Of a stretch of 64,000 nucleotides of DNA, positions 28,437 to 37,047 are shown piece after piece. Each line of letters opens with the position of its first letter. Position 1 is the stretch's first letter. This stretch comes from Brevibacillus fluminis (GTDB lineage: Bacteria; Bacillota; Bacilli; Brevibacillales; Brevibacillaceae), in NCBI RefSeq assembly GCF_003710825.1, contig NZ_RHHQ01000004.1, forward strand, positions 310,001 through 374,000, in the 5' to 3' direction. Made by a program: the position numbers and the translations under genes. The notes below the pieces were generated by a model. That model worked only from the letters and a program-made list of their open reading frames with translations, was not told the DNA's origin and did not search any database.

Positions 28437-30014
28437 TTAGGCTAGAACCCCGCGATCCAAGGTACGATACCGGATTGCTTCCGCTACATGGTGAGCTTGC
28501 AGCTGTTCAGCGTTGTCGAGATCCGCAATGGTACGCGCGACTTTGAGGATTCTATCGTATGCCCGCGCACTTAGTTTCAATGTTTCAAATGCTGCCTGTA
28601 GCAATTCTTTCCCGTCTTCATTAAGCTGCGCATGTTTACGCAAATCTTTGCCGTTCATACCGCTATTGAACGGATACGCTGGTCTGCCAGAAAAACGTTT
28701 GGTTTGTACCGCTCTTGCGTGTTCTACTCGTTTGCAAATCGTCGCGGACAGCTCTTCCTGACGGCGTTCGCCTAGCAATTCAACGGGAACGCGTGGGACT
28801 TCCAGATGAAGGTCGATACGGTCCAACAACGGTCCGGAGATTTTCGAACGGTATTTCATTACCTGTAACGGTGTGCACGTGCACTCCCGCTGATCCGGGG
28901 ACAAATAAAAGCCGCACGGGCAAGGGTTCATCGATGCGATCAGCAGAAATCGTGCAGGGTACGTATATACTTGTTTGGCCCGTCCAATCGTCACATACCC
29001 TGCCTCCAGCGGTTGCCGGAGCACCTCCAGAACGGCTCGTGAAAATTCGGGCATCTCATCAAGAAAAAGAATGCCGTTGTGTGCCAGACTGCACTCTCCT
29101 GGCCGTGGAGCGTGCGAACCTCCGCCAGCGAGCGCTGCTGCCGTAATCGTATGGTGGGGTGAACGAAACGGACGCTTTCCGATCAATCCACCGTGGGCGG
29201 ACAGTTGTCCGGAGATACTGTAGATTTTTGTGACTTCAAAAGCTTCCTCCATGCTGAGGCCAGGCATGACGGATGGCATACAGTTGGCCAGCATTGTTTT
29301 GCCAGAGCCCGGTGGACCGATGAGCAGCACATTGTGAAACCCTGCTGCCGCAACCTCTAACCCTCTTTTCACAAAAGCCTGTCCCAGAACTTCACCAAAA
29401 TCCCCCGCATCCTTCTGCACATTTTGGTCAAGTACCGGGGCATGCGGAAGGATGATTTCTTCCGATTGCTCCTCTTCTTCCAGCCGTTCGTTCTCACTTC
29501 CATTTGCATTTGGATGGAGCCAACTGCGCACCGCTTCTTTAAGTGTGCGAACCGGACGTATATTCAGATCGACAAGCCCTGCTTCAGCTTTGTTATGCAG
29601 CGGAACGATGGCATGTGTAAATCCGTGCCGACGGGCTTCCAGCAAAATAGGCAGCACGCCTGTTACAGGACGCACACTCCCATCCAAAGCAAGCTCTCCC
29701 AAGACAAGCATTTTCACCGGTGTCTCTTTGATCTGTTCGGATGCAGCCAAAATGCCAAGTGCAATGGCCAAATCAAAGCCAGACCCTTCTTTTCGCATAT
29801 CAGCCGGCGCCAAATTGACCGTGATTCGTTGGATTGGGAATTGGCATTCGTTATTACGTAAAGCGGAGCGGACACGGTCACGCGATTCCTTTACCGCTGA
29901 TCCGCCCAAACCGACAACGTCGAACTGTGGCAAGCCGTTGGCAATATCAACCTCGACCGTGACGATCAAGCCGTCAATTCCGTGGACGGTGCCTGAAAAG
30001 GTGCGTGCATACAT
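28437..30014 (-). CDS. comM: ComM / YifB family Mg-chelatase-like AAA+ ATPase
   Basis: A 525-residue protein with an N-terminal Lon-S5-like domain (EVDIANGLPQFDVVGL). The AAA+ core carries LLIGPPGSGKTMLANCM, LFLDEMPEFSRAVLEVLRQPLE and the SMNPCPCGFY motif typical of YifB. A C-terminal Mg_chelatase_C domain follows. ComM is a hexameric helicase that promotes branch migration during natural transformation in Gram-negatives. The start at 30014 has GAGGGGGAGGTT upstream. In many genomes yifB lies beside dprA and yraN, both present in this window. Confidence 0.92.
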   Translation of the reverse strand: MYARTFSGTVHGIDGLIVTVEVDIANGLPQFDVVGLGGSAVKESRDRVRSALRNNECQFPIQRITVNLAPADMRKEGSGFDLAIALGILAASEQIKETPVKMLVLGELALDGSVRPVTGVLPILLEARRHGFTHAIVPLHNKAEAGLVDLNIRPVRTLKEAVRSWLHPNANGSENERLEEEEQSEEIILPHAPVLDQNVQKDAGDFGEVLGQAFVKRGLEVAAAGFHNVLLIGPPGSGKTMLANCMPSVMPGLSMEEAFEVTKIYSISGQLSAHGGLIGKRPFRSPHHTITAAALAGGGSHAPRPGECSLAHNGILFLDEMPEFSRAVLEVLRQPLEAGYVTIGRAKQVYTYPARFLLIASMNPCPCGFYLSPDQRECTCTPLQVMKYRSKISGPLLDRIDLHLEVPRVPVELLGERRQEELSATICKRVEHARAVQTKRFSGRPAYPFNSGMNGKDLRKHAQLNEDGKELLQAAFETLKLSARAYDRILKVARTIADLDNAEQLQAHHVAEAIRYRTLDRGVLA

Positions 30015-30084
30015 GGTAACCTCCCCCTCTTGATTGTAGTGTAGGAAAAGATAGAGGGGTGGTGCAAATAAAGTTAGACTCTTT

Positions 30085-30594
30085 CTACTGCTCCTCATTC
30101 GGGATAGTCATTCGTTTTATCTCTTCAAAAGAAACCGGCGTATAATCCCACAGTTCCACACTCACGTTTATATAGTGGTTGCCTTCATACTTTTGCCCAT
30201 GGATATGGCCGTGAATGTTAACATAGGGCATATTTTTGTTCATGTACATTGGTTCGTGCGACAGAAAATAAAACCCGCCGTAAACTAAGGGATATTCACT
30301 GACTTCATCAAATCCTACATCAAGCCACCATTTCTTCGTTCGTCCCCGGTCGTGGTTCCCCATAATCAAAAACTTGCTCCCGTATAACTGCTGCACAATG
30401 TCCCTTGTCTTTTCACGATTCAAAAAGGAGAAGTCGCCGAGATGAAATACTTTGTCTTCCTTGCCTACGACAGCGTTCCAGCGCTCGATCATCTTTGTTG
30501 TCATCTCGTCGACATCATGAAACGGCCTGGACTCAAAATCAATGATTTGTTTATGACCAAAATGATGATCCGAAATTACGAAGGTTTTTTGCAT
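30085..30594 (-). CDS. Metallophosphoesterase of the calcineurin-like family
   Basis: A 169-residue phosphoesterase with the metal-binding motifs DHHFGH, HLGDFSF, IMGNHDRG, SHEP and HGHIHG in order. This is the small YfcE/MJ0936-like group. The substrate is unknown. The start at 30594 (MQKTFVISDHH) has GGAGGG upstream. It stands apart from comM by 70 bases. Confidence 0.88.
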   Translation of the reverse strand: MQKTFVISDHHFGHKQIIDFESRPFHDVDEMTTKMIERWNAVVGKEDKVFHLGDFSFLNREKTRDIVQQLYGSKFLIMGNHDRGRTKKWWLDVGFDEVSEYPLVYGGFYFLSHEPMYMNKNMPYVNIHGHIHGQKYEGNHYINVSVELWDYTPVSFEEIKRMTIPNEEQ

Positions 30595-30700
30595 GGATTT
30601 GCCCTCCATCACTTATTTTCCAACCGCTAGCTCCTCTTACAGGAGGTATCTTAACGAAAAAGTCTACCCGCATGTTACGCGCTATCCCCCATGCTTATAC

Positions 30701-31174
30701 TTAGGATTTCCGATACGACCTCACACTACCGCTTTTCCATTTCCGATATACTTGCATGCCACCGTTGATGATTAGAAGCAAAAAACCGATATTGATCGCA
30801 TGGTCCGCCAGGTTGAGAATTCCTTTGCCTGACGGGGACAGCAAAAAGTCTGTTACTTGTCCGAACAAAAATCGGTCGATCGCATTCCCGATTGCAGCTC
30901 CAACAAGAAACCCTAAGCTGATTTCCAGCAGTGTTCCTTTTTGCTCCATCTGTTTTCGAAAGTAAAATACGCCTGCTACGAACAAAATAGCCGCAACGCC
31001 AAACAATCTCGCGTACCCTTGAAACAAGCTATGGGCCATGCCGGCATTTTCGTAATGCGTAAGCTGCATGCCCCAAAAAAGCAGTGTATCACCTTCCGAA
31101 ATGTTGACGCGGACCAAATATTTTGTCACTTGATCTGCGATGATGACCAATGCTGCGACGATGTAAAACGGCAT
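30701..31174 (-). CDS. lspA: Lipoprotein signal peptidase (LspA) paralogue
   Basis: A 157-residue protein with four predicted membrane helices. LspA motifs are present: NAGMAHS (usual NxGAAFS), GAAIGNAIDR, GQVTDF and NLADHAINIG. Both catalytic Asp residues (VTD and LAD) are kept, with 15 residues from one to the other instead of about 19 in Pseudomonas LspA, so the loop is short. LspA cleaves the signal of prolipoproteins. In Bacillales the main lspA lies near ileS and rluD, so this is probably a second copy. Start at 31174, AGGGGA upstream. Confidence 0.8.
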   Translation of the reverse strand: MPFYIVAALVIIADQVTKYLVRVNISEGDTLLFWGMQLTHYENAGMAHSLFQGYARLFGVAAILFVAGVFYFRKQMEQKGTLLEISLGFLVGAAIGNAIDRFLFGQVTDFLLSPSGKGILNLADHAINIGFLLLIINGGMQVYRKWKSGSVRSYRKS

Positions 31175-31338
31175 GCTAGTTCCCCTGCTTTCCACTGTCG
31201 TTAATAATGATCGTTTCATCCTTCGTTTTTCCAGAATAATTACCATGTTTTGCTGTATTACTATTTTTCAGAATAGATGCTACCTTAAAAATAGATTTCT
31301 TTGGAAATCATCCATCACGAATACACCAGGAGGTACTT

Positions 31339-31968
31339 ATGAAGAAAGTCATAGCCATGAGTTCGGTCCTAGCAGCGAGCTTGCTGTTTTCAGGCATCGC
31401 TACTGCCGCTGCGAGCAACCAATACACCATTAAAGCGAATGACACGCTGTGGTTAATCGCCAACAAGTATAACATAAGTCTCTCCAGCCTCATGTCCGCA
31501 AATCCGAACGTAACCCCAACCAATTTGATCGTCGGTTCCAGCATTACGATCCCCGCACAGAAAGCCCAAAAGTGGTCCGAGAAAGCGGATGCGATCATTG
31601 CAACGGGCATGACGCAGTTGGGAGTACCGTATGTTTTCGGCGGAGACCAACCGGGTGTAGCGTTTGACTGCTCCGGATTCATCCAATACATATTCAATCA
31701 AAATGGATATTATTTACCTCACTCGTCTTCCATGCTCAGTGAAATGGGGACTCCCGTCTCGAAATCACAGCTGCGCAAAGGCGATTTGGTATTCTTGAGC
31801 GGCACGTATCAGGAAGGTGTATCACACGTAGCGCTTTATTTGGGCGATAACAAAGTCTTGCAAGCCGGCACAAAAGGCGGCGTACGGAATGTGAAAATCA
31901 GCACCTTCTTTGGTGATCCGTATTACGATGAGCACTATTGGGGAGCAAAGCGGATCATTACAAACTGA
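31339..31968 (+). CDS. Secreted LysM - NlpC/P60 peptidoglycan endopeptidase
   Basis: A 209-residue protein. It has a signal peptide (about 1-25, cleavage after ATA), one LysM domain (about 28-72, YTIKANDTLWLIANKYNI) and an NlpC/P60 domain (about 85-205). The catalytic Cys is in FDCSGF and the His in SHVALYLG. The family cuts D-gamma-Glu-mDAP bonds in cell wall peptides. It lies on the plus strand, divergent from lspA, with AGGAGGTACTT before ATG, and has its own terminator. Confidence 0.92.
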   Translation: MKKVIAMSSVLAASLLFSGIATAAASNQYTIKANDTLWLIANKYNISLSSLMSANPNVTPTNLIVGSSITIPAQKAQKWSEKADAIIATGMTQLGVPYVFGGDQPGVAFDCSGFIQYIFNQNGYYLPHSSSMLSEMGTPVSKSQLRKGDLVFLSGTYQEGVSHVALYLGDNKVLQAGTKGGVRNVKISTFFGDPYYDEHYWGAKRIITN

Positions 31969-32048
31969 TCGCCACTTTTGGTAGTAGTGCGTTCCATTAA
32001 AAGGTATAAGCCTCTTTTCTCTAGTCCACCATCCTATAACAACTCAAC

Positions 32049-32088
32049 GGCAGTCTAGACAGTGATTTTTTGTCCTAGGCTGCCTTTT
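32049..32088 (+). terminator. Rho-independent terminator of the NlpC/P60 gene
   Basis: GGCAGTCTAG...CTAGGCTGCC with single-base bulges is followed by TTTT, 80 bases beyond the stop. It is the only structure seen in the gap 31969-32222. Confidence 0.65.
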
Positions 32089-32222
32089 CGTATTATCAGA
32101 TCATGAGCGATATCCTTCCTATCGTTGCTCTATGACATCCATGAACGGTATATTTTTTTATAAAAATTCGCAACCACGTTGATATGTACATAAATAATAT
32201 AACCTTTCGATTCTACCGAACG

Positions 32223-32678
32223 TTATTTCTCCTTCACAGCCGTACGATAACGCCCGTACAAAAATGTGAGCAGCATCAAAACATGATAGTACAAAACAGC
32301 GGCAATTGCCCCCAACACAAAGAAGATCAGGTTTTCGCGAATCGCTTCTGTAAGCAACCTGCCTTGGCTGTTGATTAGCAACAAGAGAAATGTGACCAAT
32401 ACCCCTGCGATTAGATAGGCGCAGACGTTAAAAAAATACAAGCCTACTCTGTTTGTTAGGGCTATTCTTCTTTGGAGCATTTCAATCAGAATGGCGCTCG
32501 GTATCCCACCCAGTATGTAAACAGGGCCAGCATAAATCAGAAACAGCACCAGCAAGTCAAAAAAGGAAGAATAGAACGAATTCGGGTCGTGTTCTATCAT
32601 CGGGACATAGCTAACGATGGCGAGTGACAAGCAAAATACAAGGGAAGAAACCAGCGCTGTCGTTACTTTTGCTACCAT
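32223..32678 (-). CDS. Small membrane protein of unknown function
   Basis: A 151-residue protein with four predicted membrane helices and a short basic tail (LYGRYRTAVKEK). No family is recognised. The ATG at 32678 has AAAGGAGAAAG upstream. It follows the VanY-like gene by 38 bases, so they may be co-transcribed. Confidence 0.6.
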   Translation of the reverse strand: MVAKVTTALVSSLVFCLSLAIVSYVPMIEHDPNSFYSSFFDLLVLFLIYAGPVYILGGIPSAILIEMLQRRIALTNRVGLYFFNVCAYLIAGVLVTFLLLLINSQGRLLTEAIRENLIFFVLGAIAAVLYYHVLMLLTFLYGRYRTAVKEK

Positions 32679-32716
32679 GTTCTTTCTCCTTTCTGCTATC
32701 AATGAGTGATTGTACG

Positions 32717-33859
32717 CTACATTTTATACGCATGGTCTGCATGTACGGTCTGGTAGTATTCTTCTAAGGTCAGATTTTTCTCTTGCAACACTTGCGCCAT
32801 GTCTTTCCCGACATAACGAATATGCCATGGTTCGTAAGAATAACCGGTGACTTTTTCCTTGTCTTGAGGATAACGAATAATAAAGCCAAATTTATAAGCG
32901 TTTTGTGCCAACCATTTACCTTCTGCGGTCGTTCCAAGCTTTTCCGTCAATTGATTTTTTACCACTGGGCTGGATATGTCGATTGACAACCCCGTTTGAT
33001 GCTCGCTTTGCCCCGGGATAGCGGAGGTTCGGTTCGCTTCTGCAAATCCCTCTGTTTTGACGTTGCTCGCAAAAATGGCTTCCTGTAAATGATAAGGACG
33101 ATAACCGGAAACGCCGACCAGCTTGATCTTCTCACTAGCTGCCTGGGCAACCAACGATTCCAGTGCTTCCGCCGCTTCCTTGCGCAGCATTTTCTTTGGA
33201 CTCTCTCCAGAGAAGGAGAACGGGATGTTGATTTTAACCAGATCACTCGGGATATAGGAAGAAGGAAGTGCGTTTTGCTTGTTAACGAGGACATGTAAAT
33301 CAGTTGCGGTAGTGTTGTCCATTAGTTTTGCTTGTGGCAATGGCTTTGCAGTTGTTTTTGAACTTGCTATTCCCTGTTTGGTTGCTGATTTTGTAGCTGT
33401 GCTGTTCGGTGACATATTCGTTGGGGTATTTGCCGAGTGCTGGGTTGTTTTTTCTGTCTTCGGCATGGTCCCTGTGTTTGGTGTTTGGTGAGGCTTCGTA
33501 CTGACGGCTTGTTGGGTCCCTTTGTCTAGCGTTGACGTTACCATGACATTTGCAGTACCCGATGTTCCTTTGCTCGCTGATGGTTGTGTTACAGTACCGA
33601 CCCCTGACTGAGATGCCGTACTTCCCGTCGGTTGTGTTCCGATGTTCGTCTTTATGTCTGAGCCTTTCTTACTTGATTCTGACCCTTCTGGTGTCACTGG
33701 TTTCCCCAGGGTAACTGTTGGTTGAGCAAGATTGCTTGGCTGTTCGTCTCCACCTCCATGCTGAGACACATCCTCAGCACACCCTGCAACGATAGGCAGC
33801 AACGCCCCGCATATCCCAATTGCTACGACGAATGAACAGCCATTTTTCCATAATCGCAT
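32717..33859 (-). CDS. VanY-type D-alanyl-D-alanine carboxypeptidase lipoprotein
   Basis: A 380-residue protein. It has a signal with lipobox PIVAGC (Cys near 27), a long Thr/Ser/Lys/Gln-rich linker (about 30-190) and a C-terminal M15B peptidase domain. The zinc ligands are visible in SEHQTGLSIDIS (His and Asp) and EPWHIRYVG (His), with SGYRPYHLQE before them. It trims the terminal D-Ala from stem peptides. The start at 33859 has GGAGGC upstream. The linker probably lets the enzyme reach the wall. Confidence 0.88.
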   Translation of the reverse strand: MRLWKNGCSFVVAIGICGALLPIVAGCAEDVSQHGGGDEQPSNLAQPTVTLGKPVTPEGSESSKKGSDIKTNIGTQPTGSTASQSGVGTVTQPSASKGTSGTANVMVTSTLDKGTQQAVSTKPHQTPNTGTMPKTEKTTQHSANTPTNMSPNSTATKSATKQGIASSKTTAKPLPQAKLMDNTTATDLHVLVNKQNALPSSYIPSDLVKINIPFSFSGESPKKMLRKEAAEALESLVAQAASEKIKLVGVSGYRPYHLQEAIFASNVKTEGFAEANRTSAIPGQSEHQTGLSIDISSPVVKNQLTEKLGTTAEGKWLAQNAYKFGFIIRYPQDKEKVTGYSYEPWHIRYVGKDMAQVLQEKNLTLEEYYQTVHADHAYKM

Positions 33860-33948
33860 GCTTGACGCCTCCATCGCGACGAAATCGTCCGTTTTTCCCA
33901 TTTTACCATACATTTCCGCTTCTTCCCTTTCCTGATCGTACTGCTAAT

Positions 33949-34425
33949 TCACAAGTAAAAAGCCACCCCTCCATTCACGGATATAGGTGACCTCTCCTCC
34001 TGCAGGCTATGCACGATTATTTTTTTCGCTACTACGCGTAGGCGACAGTAATCACCCCACCAGGATCCGTCTCGGAACAGTGCCGGCAGCAGGTTATCAC
34101 AGATCTGCTCGAATGCCTGCTCTTTTTGTTCAGGTGTAAAATCGGTGAAGAACGGACCGCTAAACAGTCAATCCAGTGTTTCATTCCTTCATCGCCATCT
34201 GCCTGCGGGGTTAGGCGTTCAAAGAGCAGCGCATATTCCACATGGAACCCTTGTTGCTCCAGCAAGCCAGTATATTCTCCAATCGTTGGGAATTACAATG
34301 GATTTCGCAATTCCGCTTCCAAGCCACGCTCTTTCAACGATTCAAAAACAGTTTGTGAGACACGCATCGGCCGTTTCATCCAATGGAGTGCGGCATTCGA
34401 AAATTCGGCAAAATCTATAAACGTT
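33949..34425 (-). pseudogene. Decayed SAM-dependent methyltransferase (trans-aconitate methyltransferase-like)
   Basis: Fragments in different frames match the C-terminal half of a class I methyltransferase: FSNAALHWMKRP, then a TAA stop after RNPL, then FPTIGEYTGLLEQQGF and GMKHWIDCL. After a frameshift comes FSGPFFTDFTPEQKEQAF, then SWWGDYCRLRVVAKK. The N-terminal half with the SAM-binding motif is missing, and the segment between VFESLKERG and LRNPL is shorter than expected. It is clearly non-functional. Boundaries are approximate. Confidence 0.8.
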
Positions 34426-34458
34426 ATTTCACATATAGCTAATACCTATATCAATACA

Positions 34459-34492
34459 CAAAAAAGGAACCTCCTTTCAAAACAGGAGGTCC
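34459..34492 (-). terminator. Rho-independent terminator downstream of yraN
   Basis: On the minus strand GGACCTCCT...AGGAGGTTCC is followed by six T residues. It lies about 125 bases past the yraN stop and marks the end of the rnhB-ylqG-ylqH-yraN transcript. Nothing else is seen between them. Confidence 0.75.
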
Positions 34493-34617
34493 ATCAAAGT
34501 GTTGGAGGAGTTCATCGCGTCGAGTACATTACATACTACGCAGCGAGTTCTCGCTCTGATGTAGACGTTTCCCCAGTAGGCACGCCTATTTGTTCGATCC
34601 CAATCTTTCTGACGGAT

Positions 34618-34980
34618 TCAGAACGCATTTTGCAGATGCTCGATTTTTGGTGGTTCGGCGTTTTGCAGCAATATCGAGATAACGTCAAACCGCAGAATTT
34701 CCCCGTTGCCACCATGCTCCTGCAGGTAGGCAAGAGCAGTTTGGCGGAGCTTTTGCCTCTTTTGCACCGTAATTGCTTCTGTCGGTGTCCCATGCGTCAA
34801 ACTTCTGCGTGTTTTTACCTCGACAAAAACGAGCGTACTACCTTGGCGGACGATTCTGTCGATTTCCCCATGACGCGTTCGAAAATTGCGCGCGAGTATT
34901 TCATAGCCTTGCTCTTGCAAATACGCTTCCGCCATATCTTCACCTGCCTGTCCCAACTGGCTGCGTGAATAGCCCTTCAT
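34618..34980 (-). CDS. yraN: YraN family (UPF0102) endonuclease-like protein
   Basis: A 120-residue protein with the UPF0102 core: LGQAGEDMAEAYLQEQGYEILARNFR, GEIDRIV and LVFVEVKTRR. The E-ID-EVK arrangement is the restriction-endonuclease-like fold. The function is not settled. Its ATG overlaps the end of ylqH (ATGA), so the two are coupled. Confidence 0.9.
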   Translation of the reverse strand: MKGYSRSQLGQAGEDMAEAYLQEQGYEILARNFRTRHGEIDRIVRQGSTLVFVEVKTRRSLTHGTPTEAITVQKRQKLRQTALAYLQEHGGNGEILRFDVISILLQNAEPPKIEHLQNAF

Positions 34981-35270
34981 GTTTTTTTCCCTTGTTTATC
35001 CAAACGATAGACAAACGCGAGGATTCCTGCCACGACTTGATACAGTTCAGGTGGAATTTGCTGATTGAGATCAAGCTTGCCCAACACTTCAACCAGTGAA
35101 GGGTCTTCTTGCACTGGGATACTGTGCTCTTTTGCTTGCTTTAAAATGTTGTCTGCAATATAGCCCTTGCCTTTCGCCACCACCACCGGCGCGTCTGCCA
35201 CACCTGCTTGATAACGAAGGGCAACTGCTTGTTTTCGCTTGGTTTGTTCCTGTAATGGCTCATCACTCAT
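34977..35270 (-). CDS. ylqH: FlhB C-terminal-like protein (YlqH/FhlX)
   Basis: A 97-residue protein matching the cytoplasmic C-terminal domain of FlhB: QAVALRYQAGVADAPVVVAKGKGYIA, then IPPELYQVVAGILAFVYRLD. The match starts just after the point where FlhB carries its NPTH self-cleavage motif, which is absent here. There is no membrane part. It overlaps ylqG and yraN by four bases each. Its partner upstream is FliK-like. Confidence 0.85.
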   Translation of the reverse strand: MSDEPLQEQTKRKQAVALRYQAGVADAPVVVAKGKGYIADNILKQAKEHSIPVQEDPSLVEVLGKLDLNQQIPPELYQVVAGILAFVYRLDKQGKKT

Positions 35271-37030
35271 ACGCGGATATCCATCCCTTTGTATTCATTC
35301 AGCATCGATGCGCGACCCGATTTGACTTCTACGGTGCTTGTGCTCTTTGATCCTTCCGGGATCGGCAGTGCCCGCAAATTGGATAGCTGATAGCCTAGGT
35401 CCCGCAGCTCGGCAGAAAGTGCCCCTTTGCCGGCAGAGAGCAAAGGTTCGATCCATTGCATGTTGTTGAACACTTGAATGCCGATGATCCGATTGACAAT
35501 CGACACATCTACCATGGTGATTCCCAACTGCTCCATATCCAAATTGAACAACAGGCGGCAATTGTCCGAATCGAGTTGTCCGCCATCTTTTTTCTTTGAT
35601 TCAATCTGTATGAAAGCGTTCTGCTCCCCTTGGTCCGTCCGCATCGGTATTTGCATAACAATCTGTGCCAGCGCTTGATTCGGCGGCTGTACCAGCATGA
35701 GCTGCTGGCCTGTTACCTGCGCAAGTAAACTGTCGGCAGCCTCCTTCAGCCCTGGTGATTGATGTGCAGCAGGACTTTGTGCGATTTGCATGGCAAGCGA
35801 CTTGATGTTATCAAGTGTATCGGCCTGCTGTGGATCGATTTTGCCTGTCACACTTTGCTGTAAAAGATGCCGTTCATGTGTGATGCCCAATTGTCGAAAC
35901 AGCTCTTTCAGCGGATTGATCGTCTCCTGTGAGGAACCATCCACTTGACCGGAAAACGTGCGGGTATCGTCTAATGTTTGATGGGATTGTACGTGCGCTT
36001 CCGCCGTTTGCGCATCGGGTTGACCGATACTCCCTACAAATGATCCAGCTTGTACTTGCAACCCTTTTTGCGTGAGCTGTGGTTGCGAGACAGTTGATGG
36101 TGATACGCCTGAATCCGCTCCGCCTTTCGCCTGAATTTGCTGCAATGAGTTCAGCTCGTTTGGTTTGCTGCCTTCTTTTGGGACAGACACCGGTAGTTCA
36201 GTAGGTTGGCCAGCGCGCACATCCATACGTTCAGTTCCTTTTTGCTGTGGTTGACCACCTTCTCCTGTGGTGATCGACTCGATCAAGTTGCCCAACACTG
36301 CGAGCCGCTCCTTCAATTGCAAAGCGGTCTGCTTCAGAGCGGTAGTCGTATCTGGAGTAACTGCGCTTTGCTGAATCACGCTTTTTGCTCCGGATGCCTG
36401 CTCAGTTGCCCCTTTGCTAAATCCGTCTATCTCAGCCGTTGTTGAGGCCAAAAACCGATCAAGCTCATGAGAGACAGCCTGTAGCGCCGTCCCGATCGTT
36501 TGTGTCGGAGATAGGAACGCCTTTACCGCTCCTACCACGTCTTTGGTCAACGGCAAGCCGCGTTTCATCGCTAGGACGAATGCCTCTGTCGTTGAAGCAG
36601 ACGGGGACAGCGCTTTGGCAATCGTTTCAAAGGAGTTGACGATCTCTTTTGTAATCGGGGCGTTTTCTTTCACCAACGCTTGTACGATCCCTTGGCTGTC
36701 TTTTGATTCGGGAATTCCCAGCGACTTCATCAAGCCATCGATTGTCGGTGCCTGTGCTTGCTGCGGACGATCTGTGTCCGTCAACACTTTCAGCGTGACC
36801 ATTCCTGATGTTGGCTGCACCTGTAGCCATGCCTTTTGACCCGCTTCTAAGCTGGCTTCCAGCTTGGCCATAACCGGCATGCCGCCGATCTGCACGAGAG
36901 CAAGATTGTCTGGAAACAGCTTTTGTACCGTGCCGCGAAAAACTTGACCCGGGATGAATTCAACGGGTGTTGCGCTTTGTACGGATGCTCTTCCGACAAA
37001 CGATTGCAGCAATTGCGATGTTTGCAGCAC
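35267..37030 (-). CDS. ylqG: FliK-like protein YlqG
   Basis: A 587-residue protein. The N-terminal beta domain (GQVFRGTVQKLFPDNLALVQI) is followed by a long Gln/Ser/Thr-rich helical region. The C-terminal FliK-like domain (about 470-560) has LLFNLDMEQLGITMVDVSI and LLSAGKGALSAELRDLGY. The start is a GTG at 37030 with GGGGGGAG upstream. The position between rnhB and ylqH is conserved in B. subtilis, but the function is unknown. Confidence 0.8.
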   Translation of the reverse strand: MLQTSQLLQSFVGRASVQSATPVEFIPGQVFRGTVQKLFPDNLALVQIGGMPVMAKLEASLEAGQKAWLQVQPTSGMVTLKVLTDTDRPQQAQAPTIDGLMKSLGIPESKDSQGIVQALVKENAPITKEIVNSFETIAKALSPSASTTEAFVLAMKRGLPLTKDVVGAVKAFLSPTQTIGTALQAVSHELDRFLASTTAEIDGFSKGATEQASGAKSVIQQSAVTPDTTTALKQTALQLKERLAVLGNLIESITTGEGGQPQQKGTERMDVRAGQPTELPVSVPKEGSKPNELNSLQQIQAKGGADSGVSPSTVSQPQLTQKGLQVQAGSFVGSIGQPDAQTAEAHVQSHQTLDDTRTFSGQVDGSSQETINPLKELFRQLGITHERHLLQQSVTGKIDPQQADTLDNIKSLAMQIAQSPAAHQSPGLKEAADSLLAQVTGQQLMLVQPPNQALAQIVMQIPMRTDQGEQNAFIQIESKKKDGGQLDSDNCRLLFNLDMEQLGITMVDVSIVNRIIGIQVFNNMQWIEPLLSAGKGALSAELRDLGYQLSNLRALPIPEGSKSTSTVEVKSGRASMLNEYKGMDIRV

Positions 37031-37047
37031 GTGTTGCTCCCCCCTTT

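Noticed and set aside
31308..31697. Minus-strand frame opposite the LysM-NlpC/P60 gene
   Set aside because: The plus-strand gene has a signal peptide, two known domains and a strong ribosome binding site. The antisense frame has none of these.
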